Source: Nitratireductor sp. | GTDB taxonomy: Bacteria; Pseudomonadota; Alphaproteobacteria; Rhizobiales; Rhizobiaceae | Direction of reading: 5' to 3' | DNA length: 64,000 nt | Assembly (NCBI GenBank): GCA_020637805.1 | Contig: JACKJU010000004.1 | Location: forward strand, 241,953 to 305,952 | Shown: positions 26,618 to 34,777 of the stretch, one piece after another | How positions within the stretch are numbered: position 1 is the stretch's first letter | How the letters are laid out: every line of letters starts with the position of its first letter | Position numbers and translations under genes: made by a program | Notes under the pieces: model-generated | Database searches by the model: none | Seen by the model: the letters and a program-made list of their open reading frames with translations, nothing else | Told to the model about the DNA's origin: nothing

Positions 26618-27772
26618 TCACTTGGCGGGTGTCAGTCGCAGCATGCGCCCACCCTGGCCATCCTCGAGCAGGTAGATCGCGCCATCCGGCCCCTGCTCGA
26701 CTTCACGAATGCGCTGACCCATGTCGAAGCGCTCGGCCTCGGTGGCCGCATCGCGCTCGATGTCGACGCGAATGAGTGCCTGCGAGGCAAGTCCGCCGAT
26801 CAAGGCATCCCCTTGCCATTGCGGGAACATTTCGCCTGAATAGATCACCAGGCCAGCAGGCGCGATGGTGGGCACCCAGAAGGCTTCGGGCGGATTGAAC
26901 TCCGGCCGTGTGTCATGGTTCGGAATGTTTGCGCCCGAGTAGTGATTTCCCTCAGAGACGACCGGCCAGCCCTGGTTCGTGCCCGGCAGGGTCAGGTTCA
27001 ACTCGTCGCCGTGACGCGGACCCATCTCGGTGGTCCAGAGCCTGCCTTCACCGTCGAATGCAATGCCCAGCATGTTGCGATGACCCACTGACCAGAAGGT
27101 CTTTGCCAGCTCACCCTGGTCCTGGAAGGGGTTTCCGTCAGGCAGGCTTCCGTCTGCATTGAGGCGTATTACCTTGCCAAGGGCCTGGTCCATGTCCTGT
27201 GCGGGTGTCTGTTTCTGGCGTTCACCCGATGTGATGAAGAGCTTGCCGTCCGGCGAAAAGGCCAGTCTGTGGCTGTAATGCCCGCGTCCCGTCACCTTTG
27301 GCTGCTGCCGCCAGATGACCTCGAGACCCTCCAATGATGTCCCATCTTCCGAGAGCGTGCCTCTTGCCACCGCAGCGCCCCGGGTGCCCCCGTCACCTGC
27401 TTCCGCATAGCTGATGTAGATCATTCGGTTCGAGGCGAATTCGGGATGCAGGATCACGTCTCCCAACCCGCCCTGTCCGCCGGAATCGACATCAGGGAGA
27501 CCGGAAACGGAATGGCTGGTTCCATCTGCCGTGACTTGCTGTAGCGATCCGGCCTTTTCCGTGACGAGCATCGAACCGTCGGGAAGGAATGTCATCGCCC
27601 ATGGTTCGTCGAAAGAAGCAATCCCGGTTACTTCCAGCCGGGTTCCATTATTGCCCGTGACCTCCTCGGCCCAGGCCGGAACTGCCGCCTGCATGGCAAC
27701 GGAAGCGATGAAAACGCCTCCGCCAAGGATGAGTTTGCTGTTCGATGGCGATTTTCCGATTTCAGATTTCAA
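26618..27772 (-). CDS. PQQ-dependent sugar dehydrogenase (soluble aldose dehydrogenase type)
   Basis: A 384-residue exported protein with a signal peptide (hydrophobic stretch about 14-32, cleavage after AWA). It is a six-bladed propeller of the GSDH family like E. coli YliI/Asd: FDEPWAMTFLPDGSMLVTEKAGSL in the first blade, SHRLAFSPDGKLFITSGER with the catalytic His region, and TTEMGPRHGDELN. Such enzymes oxidise aldoses in the periplasm using PQQ and pass electrons to the chain. PQQ synthesis genes are not in the window. Confidence 0.88.
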   Translation of the reverse strand: MKSEIGKSPSNSKLILGGGVFIASVAMQAAVPAWAEEVTGNNGTRLEVTGIASFDEPWAMTFLPDGSMLVTEKAGSLQQVTADGTSHSVSGLPDVDSGGQGGLGDVILHPEFASNRMIYISYAEAGDGGTRGAAVARGTLSEDGTSLEGLEVIWRQQPKVTGRGHYSHRLAFSPDGKLFITSGERQKQTPAQDMDQALGKVIRLNADGSLPDGNPFQDQGELAKTFWSVGHRNMLGIAFDGEGRLWTTEMGPRHGDELNLTLPGTNQGWPVVSEGNHYSGANIPNHDTRPEFNPPEAFWVPTIAPAGLVIYSGEMFPQWQGDALIGGLASQALIRVDIERDAATEAERFDMGQRIREVEQGPDGAIYLLEDGQGGRMLRLTPAK

Positions 27773-28005
27773 CGATTGTCTCCGCTGTTCCGCGTGTTCA
27801 CTGTCATGTCGAATGTCCGAAACTAACGCGGCGACAGCACGGCAGGATCCACGAAGATGCCGGAAATCCGCTCAATTCACGGTCACAATTTCGTTGGCAG
27901 GATATTCAGCCCCAGGCTGTTTCACCTTCAGGTGTAAACAGGTCGAAATAGCAACCGACTGAATTGCTCTACAGGATTTGTTGCGGGACCGGGAGGAAGA
28001 AGCCT

Positions 28006-28908
28006 TCAGTGAACCCGAACTTCTGGGCCAAGCTCACGCGCCAGCATGCCGATCTGGCGGAAGTGATCGGCCCTTGGCGATGCTTCGCGCCATGCCATGG
28101 CAACAGTTCTATAGGGCTCTGGCTCGCTGAAGCGCGTCAGCACGACTGCATCGTTTGCCATTTCGACCTGAATGCACAATTCGGGAACCAGGGTAATGCC
28201 CAGCCCATGCGCAACAAGCTGAATGAGCGTTGCAATGTTGGAGGTTCCGTAAACCTCTCCATACTGTACGCCGGCCTTGTCGCAATGGTTGAGAGCCTGG
28301 TCGCGAAGGCAATGACCTTCCTCAAGCAACAGCAATTGCTCGCTCGCAATGAATGCCTGAAGCGCCCCATTGCCGTTTTCCGGGGCAGGCCTGCTGGCCG
28401 GCGAGGCGAGCAGAAAACGGTCCTCGAACAGTTCCATGCAGTCGAACATGGGATGGTCGAGCGGTGCGGCACCGATCACCAGATCCACCTTGCCCTGGGC
28501 TAGTTCCTCGATCAGGCGGGCCGTCTGCGTTTCGCGAATCGTCAGCTTGAAATCGGGGTGCGTTTCCTTGAGCGCCGGAATGAGCCTGGGCAGCAGGTAG
28601 GGACCGATTGTCGGAATGACACCGATCTTGAGCGTGCCACGCGTTCCGTTGAGCCCTTTGGCATAATCGTTGAGCATGTCCATCTCGGCGAGCACGCGCC
28701 GTGCACGCGCCAGGATTTCCGTACCCTCGGGCGTCAGTTCCAGGCCGTCCCGGCGGCGGCGAAACAGGCTGGCACCCAACTGTTTTTCCATCTCCAATAT
28801 CTGCATGGAGAGTGCCGGTTGAGTAACGGCACATTCTTCTGCGGCCTTCCCGAAATGACGCAATCTCGAAGCGGCTTCGAAATAGCGGAGTTTTTTCAGG
28901 GTAATCAT
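28006..28908 (-). CDS. oxyR: hydrogen-peroxide-inducible genes activator OxyR
   Basis: A 300-residue LysR-type regulator. The N-terminal helix-turn-helix (about 1-60) begins MITLKKLRYFEAASRLRHFGKAAEE. The redox pair of OxyR is kept: Cys200 and Cys209 in EEGHCLRDQALNHC, which form a disulfide on peroxide exposure. OxyR is often divergent from katG or ahpC; here the upstream 228 bases lead to the end of folD and hold no peroxidase gene, so the regulon lies elsewhere. Confidence 0.93.
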   Translation of the reverse strand: MITLKKLRYFEAASRLRHFGKAAEECAVTQPALSMQILEMEKQLGASLFRRRRDGLELTPEGTEILARARRVLAEMDMLNDYAKGLNGTRGTLKIGVIPTIGPYLLPRLIPALKETHPDFKLTIRETQTARLIEELAQGKVDLVIGAAPLDHPMFDCMELFEDRFLLASPASRPAPENGNGALQAFIASEQLLLLEEGHCLRDQALNHCDKAGVQYGEVYGTSNIATLIQLVAHGLGITLVPELCIQVEMANDAVVLTRFSEPEPYRTVAMAWREASPRADHFRQIGMLARELGPEVRVH

Positions 28909-29136
28909 TTACTTCTGTATTCTCATTGAGGCCGACACAACTCATGAGGCATCGGAACGCGGCAACGTTGGCAAACTATATATCCGTGCCGCGCTGTCAG
29001 CCAATACATAACTTGTTGATCCACATGGATCAGATAGAAAACAACCCATAGGCGCTTTCGGTTCCTGTCTGGTGTCAGATTTCCAACATCTTCAGTCGGA
29101 AAACAGGACCATTCGCGATACCTGAGCGAACAGCAT

Positions 29137-30042
29137 TCAGAATTGAGGCGGTTCCAGACCTGCCGTCCGGCAGGCTGAAACGAGGGTGTTGGCCATCAGC
29201 ATCGCAATGGTCATCGGCCCGACGCCGCCTGGAACCGGAGTGATGGAACCGGCGATTTCGGCAGCCTGGGCATAGTTGACGTCACCGACAAGGCGGGTCT
29301 TGCCCTCGCCCTTTTCCGGCGCCGGAACCCGGTTGATGCCCACATCGATCACGCATGCGCCGGGCTTGATGCAGTCCGCGCCGATCATTTCGGGCCTGCC
29401 AACGGCGGCAACCAGAATGTCTGCGGTGCGCGCAATGCTGGGAAGGTCTGCGGTCCTTGAATGGGCGATTGTCACCGTGGCGTTGGCCGCAAGGAGCAGG
29501 TTTGCCATGGGCTTGCCGACAATGTTGGAACGCCCGACCACCACTGCATTGAGGCCGGAGAGATCGGCCTTTCCAAGAGCCTTGCGGATCAGCACCATGG
29601 AACCGGCAGGCGTGCATGGAAGCATCGCGCTGTCAATCTGGCCGGTACCGAGCCTGCCAACATTGATCGGGTGAAAGCCGTCGACATCCTTTTCCGGCAG
29701 GATCGAGGTGATCACGGCATCTTCGTCGATCTGCGAAGGCAACGGCAATTGCACCAGAATACCGTGGATCGACGGATCGGCGTTGAGGCGTCCCACCAGG
29801 TCGAGAAGTTCCTGCTGGCTTGTGGTCTCGGGCAGTTCATGGGTTTCGGACTTGAAACCGCATTCCTTCGCGCGCTTTCCCTTCGAACGGACGTAGACCT
29901 GGCTTGCGGGATCGGAGCCCACGATGACGACGGCAATTCCAGGCTGCACACCTGCCTTTTCCTGGATGCCGGCAGTGGCCGACTTCACCTTGGAAATCAC
30001 CTCTTCGGCAATTGCCTTGCCGTCTATCACGCTAGCCGTCAT
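29137..30042 (-). CDS. folD: bifunctional methylenetetrahydrofolate dehydrogenase/cyclohydrolase
   Basis: A 301-residue FolD that interconverts 5,10-methylene-, methenyl- and 10-formyl-tetrahydrofolate using NADP. Motifs: SQVYVRSKGKRAKECGF with the catalytic Lys, GILVQLPLP, VVVGRSNIVGKPMA for NADP binding, and PVPGGVGPMTIAMLM. The frame reaches 30078, but MTASVIDGKAIA at 30042 is the family start, with AGGAGAG just upstream. The gene is monocistronic as far as I can see; a large palindrome lies upstream of it. Confidence 0.96.
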   Translation of the reverse strand: MTASVIDGKAIAEEVISKVKSATAGIQEKAGVQPGIAVVIVGSDPASQVYVRSKGKRAKECGFKSETHELPETTSQQELLDLVGRLNADPSIHGILVQLPLPSQIDEDAVITSILPEKDVDGFHPINVGRLGTGQIDSAMLPCTPAGSMVLIRKALGKADLSGLNAVVVGRSNIVGKPMANLLLAANATVTIAHSRTADLPSIARTADILVAAVGRPEMIGADCIKPGACVIDVGINRVPAPEKGEGKTRLVGDVNYAQAAEIAGSITPVPGGVGPMTIAMLMANTLVSACRTAGLEPPQF

Positions 30043-30198
30043 GTCGCTCTCCTGGCTTCGCTGCAGTAATGAACTCATTCCACTCGTCCGGCCCTGTTTC
30101 CGCCTCCGTAAACCGCCTGTTAACCAAGAAGTTACGTTTGCCGGTTAGGTTTGATGTCTCCGGTCTCGGCCTCCTGTTGGGGTGAGGCTGCCACCGGG

Positions 30199-30288
30199 CC
30201 AGAAAGGTGTGAGGAGCATCTTTCACCTGCGGGGCTCAAATGCAGGTGAAAGGGCTGTGGGGCCTGATGCTTTTCACACCTTGTCTGG
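30199..30288 (+). repeat. 90-nt composite palindrome (two-part hairpin)
   Basis: The outer arms are 30199-30220 (CCAGA, then AAGGTGTGAGGAGCATC) and 30266-30288 (GATGCTTTTCACACCTT, one bulged G, then TCTGG). They pair over 22 positions, including two G-T pairs. The inner arms are perfect: TTTCACCTGC (30221-30230) and GCAGGTGAAA (30242-30251), with an 11-base loop. A 14-base bulge (30252-30265) sits on the 3' side. The two G-T pairs are tolerated only in a plus-strand RNA; on the minus strand they become A-C mismatches. Both neighbours (HpaI aldolase and folD) are on the minus strand. No T-run follows. Confidence 0.7.
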
Positions 30289-30318
30289 CACTTCTTTCCT
30301 TCGTCTTTTCTTGCCTCG

Positions 30319-31089
30319 TCATCCGTTCCGGTCGAACACCGCTGCCAGATCATCGGCTTGCTTCACCAGCATGGATGTATCCGAGGCAACGCAAACGAAG
30401 TCGAATCCCATCTCAATGAACTTCTTCGCCATCGGCGGATCGAAGGAAAGGATGCCTGCCTTGACCGGCGTCTTGCGCATGCGCTCCAGCGCCTCGGCGA
30501 TTTTTTCCTGAACCTCGGGATGGCTGATATTGCCCAGGTGCCCCATGGAAGCCGAAAGGTCAGCCGGACCGATGAAAAGGGCATCGACCCCCTCGATAGC
30601 CCCGATTTCCTCGATCTGTTCGACGGCTTCCGCGGTCTCGATCTGCAGGGTCAGGAATATCTCCTTGTGGGCATTGGCGTGGTAGTCCTTCACCCTGCCG
30701 TACATCGTTCCGCGTGTGCCACCGGCAACGCCGCGGTTGCCGTGTGGCGGGTAGCGCGTGGCAGCAACCGCCTTGCGGGCCTCTTCCACGGTCTGGACGT
30801 AGGGAATGATCAGCGAGTTGACGCCAGCATCCAGCAAGCGCTTGATGGCTACAAAGTCGTTCCATGGCGGGCGCACGGCAGGCGCCATCGAGGCACCGTT
30901 CATGGCCTGCAGCATGGAGACTGTCGTTTCCAGATCGTAGGGGCCATGCTCCATGTCGAGCACCAGCCAGTCGAAACGGGTACCCGTCAGCATTTCCGCA
31001 ACCAGCGGATCGGGAATCTGCGACCACAGACCGAGCGAAGGCTGATTGTTCTTCAGCGCGAGTTTCATGCGATTAGGTGGCAGGTTCAT
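30319..31089 (-). CDS. HpcH/HpaI family aldolase
   Basis: A 256-residue class II (metal) pyruvate aldolase of the HpcH/HpaI family, which splits 4-hydroxy-2-oxo acids to pyruvate and an aldehyde. Motifs: DWLVLDMEHGPYD near the N-terminus, IPYVQTVEEARKAV, LQIETAEAVEQIEEI with the metal-binding Glu, and VDALFIGPADLSASMGHLG. The real substrate is not predictable. The ATG at 31089 is preferred over 31107 because GGAGGGGGAA precedes it. No meta-cleavage pathway genes are adjacent. Confidence 0.88.
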   Translation of the reverse strand: MNLPPNRMKLALKNNQPSLGLWSQIPDPLVAEMLTGTRFDWLVLDMEHGPYDLETTVSMLQAMNGASMAPAVRPPWNDFVAIKRLLDAGVNSLIIPYVQTVEEARKAVAATRYPPHGNRGVAGGTRGTMYGRVKDYHANAHKEIFLTLQIETAEAVEQIEEIGAIEGVDALFIGPADLSASMGHLGNISHPEVQEKIAEALERMRKTPVKAGILSFDPPMAKKFIEMGFDFVCVASDTSMLVKQADDLAAVFDRNG

Positions 31090-31280
31090 TGCCGTTTCCC
31101 CCTCCATGCTTGCATCAATTCGGAAAAGAGCAGGCTGGATGACGGCAACCTAGAACAACAGGCGCACAAGTCTACTCAATGGACGACATCACCAATCAAA
31201 GGGCGACATCGGCGCCATGTTTTCAGACAAGCACAACTTGTTCCAGCAAGAAATCGCGGCAGGCAATTGAAGGCGACATT

Positions 31281-31318
31281 CTCAACAGGAAAGAGTGGGC
31301 TCAACAGGAAAGAGCGGG
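31281..31318. repeat. tandem 19-base direct repeat (two copies)
   Basis: CTCAACAGGAAAGAG(T/C)GGG occurs twice back to back at 31281-31299 and 31300-31318 with one difference. The second copy forms the left arm of the hairpin at 31310-31337. Confidence 0.7.
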
Positions 31319-31337
31319 AAAGTTCCTTCCCGCTCTT
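31310..31337 (-). terminator. hairpin downstream of the copper chaperone gene
   Basis: A perfect eleven-pair stem AAGAGCGGGAA / TTCCCGCTCTT with a six-base loop, starting 20 bases after the PCu(A)C stop on the minus strand. The T-run after it on the minus strand is weak (CTCTTTCC), so it may be a poor or Rho-assisted terminator. Confidence 0.65.
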
Positions 31338-31356
31338 CATTCGCTGTTACATCCGG

Positions 31357-31839
31357 TCAGTTGGCGCCCTGAGCCATTGGCTTCTTCATCATGGTCACCG
31401 GTTTGACGGGGAAAGGAAGCGTGATCGAACCGGCGTTCTGGAACGACACTTCCACCTCGCGGGTTTCGCCTTCCTTGAGCTGTTCCTTCAGCCCCATGAA
31501 CATGACATGGAAGCCGCCGGGCTTGAGCACGACTTCGCCGCCGGCGGGAATTTCAAGTCCGCCTTCGACTTCGCGCATCTTCATGACGTCGTTTTCCATC
31601 TTCATTTCGTGGACTTCGACCTTGCCGGCAAAGTCGACATTGCCGCCGATCAGGCGGTCTGCCTCGGAACCGGTATTGCGTATGACCATGTAGCCACCGG
31701 AAACGGGTGCGTTGGGCATTGTTGCCTTCATCCAGGGCGTGTCGATCACCAGATCGCCAAGCTTGTATTCCTCGGCCTGGGCTGTGGAGACCATCGCAGC
31801 AGTGACGAGGGCTGCAGTGAATGCGAGTTTTCTGAACAT
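31357..31839 (-). CDS. periplasmic copper chaperone PCu(A)C
   Basis: A 160-residue exported protein: a signal peptide (about 1-21, ending TAQA) followed by the DUF461/PCu(A)C domain. The copper ligands of the H(M)X10MX21HXM signature are visible in VHEMKMEND, MKMREVE and GGFHVMFMGL. Such proteins deliver Cu(I) to the CuA or CuB site of cytochrome oxidases. The frame is open to 31947, but only from MFRKLAF at 31839 does a good signal peptide start. The DUF2946-like gene lies 97 bases upstream, a common pairing. Confidence 0.88.
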   Translation of the reverse strand: MFRKLAFTAALVTAAMVSTAQAEEYKLGDLVIDTPWMKATMPNAPVSGGYMVIRNTGSEADRLIGGNVDFAGKVEVHEMKMENDVMKMREVEGGLEIPAGGEVVLKPGGFHVMFMGLKEQLKEGETREVEVSFQNAGSITLPFPVKPVTMMKKPMAQGAN

Positions 31840-31936
31840 CAAAGATAATCCTGTTTGCATTGGAATTTTTCGTGCCGGCTCGCCCCTGGCTGCCAGGGCA
31901 GCGGCAATGCCGACATAGGCCCCTCGGGGCATCAAA

Positions 31937-32365
31937 TCACGCTGCAAGAAGGGGAGGCCCGCGCAACGGTGCTGAGGGAAAGCCCACAGGGGGCAGCGCC
32001 GCGGAGCGAGCCGGGATTATTCTCGTTCCTGCGCGCGCGTCACGGGTCCGTTCGCGAATCTGGAAGCGCGGAGGGAGGCCGACGCTTCCGGCTATGTGGC
32101 AAAATTCGCAGACTGACCCGTAATGATCGTGGCTACCGCTTTCGTCCGACAGACAGACCTGGAGAACAGTACCGTCGGGAAGCGTGCCGGAATAGACAAT
32201 TGGCTGGCCGCCATCCGCATATCCGACAGCGCGGTGCGCAAAAGCGGCCATGACAAGCGCAAGCGATACAATGGCAAGCACTGCGAAGCCGGGACGGCTC
32301 ACATGCCTGCCCCTGCCTACCCGCGCCAGACTGAACATCCTGCGTATGAAAGCTTCAGCATTCAT
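31937..32365 (-). CDS. DUF2946-like exported protein
   Basis: A 142-residue protein with one N-terminal hydrophobic segment (about residues 24-45) and a CxxC-type motif CEFCHIAGS near residue 86 preceded by HDHYGS. The layout of an N-terminal anchor and a Cys pair with nearby His matches DUF2946, a family often found next to PCu(A)C and copper-related genes. A role in copper handling is inferred from the motif and the neighbour. An internal ATG at 32338 is an alternative start. Confidence 0.65.
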   Translation of the reverse strand: MNAEAFIRRMFSLARVGRGRHVSRPGFAVLAIVSLALVMAAFAHRAVGYADGGQPIVYSGTLPDGTVLQVCLSDESGSHDHYGSVCEFCHIAGSVGLPPRFQIRERTRDARAGTRIIPARSAALPPVGFPSAPLRGPPLLAA

Positions 32366-32514
32366 GCCTGTTTTCTAGCGTCTGGCGTTGCAAAAGGCTA
32401 TGCGACAAACCTGACATACAGCACCATACTGCCGCCGGTTCGGGCATCGATTTTGCCAAGATTACATGCCCGGTTGCAACACAACATTTTTTTGACAGCC
32501 GGGTGCTTTGATAC

Positions 32515-32543
32515 TGGACAGTCCGGGGGGGAACTTCTATAAA
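32515..32543 (+). promoter_or_regulatory. promoter for tRNA-Phe
   Basis: TGGACA, a 17-base spacer, then TATAAA, ending 47 bases before the mature tRNA-Phe 5' end. The -35 differs from TTGACA at one base and the -10 from TATAAT at one base. A perfect TTGACA lies at 32492 but has no matching -10 at a usual distance. Confidence 0.6.
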
Positions 32544-32590
32544 CCGCTCGTTCCGGGCCGGACCTCTGTTCGGCTGCATCGTGGAACCAT

Positions 32591-32666
32591 GCCCAGATAG
32601 CTCAGTTGGTAGAGCAGCGGATTGAAAATCCGCGTGTCGGTGGTTCGAATCCGCCTCTGGGCACCA
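32591..32666 (+). tRNA. tRNA-Phe (anticodon GAA)
   Basis: A complete 76-base cloverleaf: acceptor GCCCAGA / TCTGGGC, D-arm GCTCAGTTGGTAGAGC, anticodon loop TTGAAAA with GAA, T-arm GGTGGTTCGAATCCGCC, A73 and an encoded CCA. The 200 bases downstream to 32868 hold no recognisable gene. Confidence 0.97.
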
Positions 32667-32868
32667 TTTTCCGCTTATCGTTCGCAAACGCTTTCAGCGT
32701 GCTCACTCCGCTTCGCGGCTCGCTTTTCGCTCGCTGCACGGAAAGCACTCCAGGGGTAATGCTACGCGCGGACGAAGGGACAACTTTGCCATCGCAAAAG
32801 TGCCACCGGTACGCTCGCGCTGCTCTTCGCAGGCCCTTTGAACGGCAATCGCCCCCACCGGAACGGTG

Positions 32869-34773
32869 TCACATCCTCGGCATGCCCTTCGGCCGCAGGA
32901 GGCGTTTCTGGGCAGCAATGCGGAATTGCGAATTGGCGGCACCATAGCCGTTGTAGCCGCCGCGCCGTTCCACGATCTCGAAGAAGAAGCCCTCGCCGTA
33001 GATCGGGCTGTAGAGCTGGAAATACTCGCCGCCATTGTCGTCCCGGTCATAGAGGATATTGCCGGACTTGAGCCTGTCGAACATTTCATCGTCGAGACCA
33101 AAACGGGCGTCGAGGTCCTCATAGTAGTTCGGTGAAATCTGGAGGGGCTTGAAGCCATTCCTGATCAGCGCATCGAGGCTCGCAAAGATATCGCCGCTTT
33201 CAAATGCCACGTGCTGGATGGCCGAACCGAAACTCTCGGCGATGAAGTGCCCGGCAAGCGTCTTGCGGTTCTCCGCTCCGTTCATGGTGATGCGCATCGT
33301 GCCTTCGGCATTTTCGATTGCCTGGCTGCGAATGACGCCGCCGGAATCGATCACATCGAACATGGGTGTTTTCCCCGTCTCGAAGATCGAGGTGTAGAAG
33401 AGAAGCCATGTCAGCATCTCCTCGTAGTTCATGGTCTGGGCCACGTGGTCGATGCGCTTCAACCCAGCGTTGACGGGCGCATCCGCCTTTTCCAGCTTGC
33501 GGAACTCGATTTCCCAGACGCGCGAAAGATCGCTGCCTTCATCGATGAAATGCATGATGCCGCCGCCGACTCCGCGAATGGCCGGAATTTTCAGCTCGCC
33601 CGGCCCGACGGCCTGTTCGAACGGCTGTGCACCCAGCGCGCGGGCGCGCTCGACCGTTGCCGCTGCATCCTTGACCCTCAGTCCCATGTCGCAGACGCAG
33701 GTGCCGTGCAGCAGATAGGCCGAATGGGCAAAGCCCTCATGCCCGGTGTTGATGACGATGTTGATGCCGCCCTGACGCCAAAGGTCCACTTCCTTGGTGA
33801 TGTGCCGGCCGCAGCGCTCGAAGCCCAGAGCGGAAAGCATGGCGCCCAGTTCTTCGGCCTCGCTCTCGTCGGCCGCGAACTCAACGAATTCCACGCCCGA
33901 AACCGGGATGCGATCCGGCATCTCGGGGACTTCGATTGCGATTTCAGGTTCCTCCCGCCTCACGCGGTCCATCAGGTAGACGAGCGAGCGGTGACCGTCG
34001 ACCGAGATCGACTTCGGCGAGCCGCCGCGGAACTGGTCATTGAAAATCTCCAGCGACAGGTAATCGCTGTAGCCTGTCGCAGCCACGGCGCGCATGAAAC
34101 CCAGCACGTCGAGATCGCCCTCGCCCGGCATGTTGCGGAAATGCCTGGACCAGTAGAGCAAGTCCATGTCGATCAGCGGGGCGTCGGCAAGCTGGACGAA
34201 GAATATCTTGTCGCTCGGGATCGAGCGGATCGATTTCGGATCGATCTTTCTGGCGAGCGTGTGGAAACTGTCGAGAATGATGCCGATGTTGGGGTGGTTG
34301 GCGCGGCGCACGATCTCCCACGCGTCGCGATGGTCGTTGACATGGCGGCCCCAGGCAAGCGCCTCGTATCCGACCCTGATGCCCTTCTTCGCTGCCCGCT
34401 CGCCAAGCTCGGCGAAGTCGTCGGCAGCGCGGTCGACACCCCCCAGTGACAGGGGAGAAATACTGGAGCACACCAGCACCAGATCGGTGCCCAGTTCGTT
34501 CATGAGGTCGAACTTGCGCTCGGCCCGGTCGAAGGCGCGGCTGCGCTGCGGTTCAGGCATTCCCTCGAAATCACGGAAGGGCTGGAAAAGGCAGAGTTCC
34601 AGGCCGTGGTCGCGTACCATCTTGCCGACATCGGCCGGGCTGCCTTCGTAGGCAAGGAAATCGTTCTCGAAAATCTCGATGCCGTCGAAGCCGGCAGCGG
34701 CGATTGCAGCCAGTTTCTCGCGAAAATCTCCGGATATCGAAACCGTGGCAATAGCCGTTTTCATGGTCTTCAT
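32869..34773 (-). CDS. quiC: 3-dehydroshikimate dehydratase (QuiC type, fused to HPPD-like domain)
   Basis: A 634-residue two-domain protein. The N-terminal TIM barrel (about 1-290) converts 3-dehydroshikimate to protocatechuate. The four metal ligands known for Pseudomonas QuiC are visible: Glu in VGYEALAWGRH, Asp in IILDSFH, Gln in FVQLADAP, and Glu in LSLEIFND. The C-terminal half (about 300-620) is a 4-hydroxyphenylpyruvate-dioxygenase-like VOC domain with its His/His/Glu set in RIDHVAQ, IQHVAF and FFEIVERR. It is the last gene of the long leftward operon, five bases after the CoA-transferase stop. Ring-cleavage (pca) genes are not in the window. Confidence 0.9.
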   Translation of the reverse strand: MKTMKTAIATVSISGDFREKLAAIAAAGFDGIEIFENDFLAYEGSPADVGKMVRDHGLELCLFQPFRDFEGMPEPQRSRAFDRAERKFDLMNELGTDLVLVCSSISPLSLGGVDRAADDFAELGERAAKKGIRVGYEALAWGRHVNDHRDAWEIVRRANHPNIGIILDSFHTLARKIDPKSIRSIPSDKIFFVQLADAPLIDMDLLYWSRHFRNMPGEGDLDVLGFMRAVAATGYSDYLSLEIFNDQFRGGSPKSISVDGHRSLVYLMDRVRREEPEIAIEVPEMPDRIPVSGVEFVEFAADESEAEELGAMLSALGFERCGRHITKEVDLWRQGGINIVINTGHEGFAHSAYLLHGTCVCDMGLRVKDAAATVERARALGAQPFEQAVGPGELKIPAIRGVGGGIMHFIDEGSDLSRVWEIEFRKLEKADAPVNAGLKRIDHVAQTMNYEEMLTWLLFYTSIFETGKTPMFDVIDSGGVIRSQAIENAEGTMRITMNGAENRKTLAGHFIAESFGSAIQHVAFESGDIFASLDALIRNGFKPLQISPNYYEDLDARFGLDDEMFDRLKSGNILYDRDDNGGEYFQLYSPIYGEGFFFEIVERRGGYNGYGAANSQFRIAAQKRLLRPKGMPRM

Positions 34774-34777
34774 CCTG

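Noticed and set aside
28909..29136. Possible divergent peroxidase gene beside oxyR
   Set aside because: The region has no coding frame of meaning; folD ends there on the same strand.
33211..34449. Plus-strand ORF of 412 residues opposite quiC
   Set aside because: Shadow frame; QuiC metal ligands and VOC motifs are on the minus strand.
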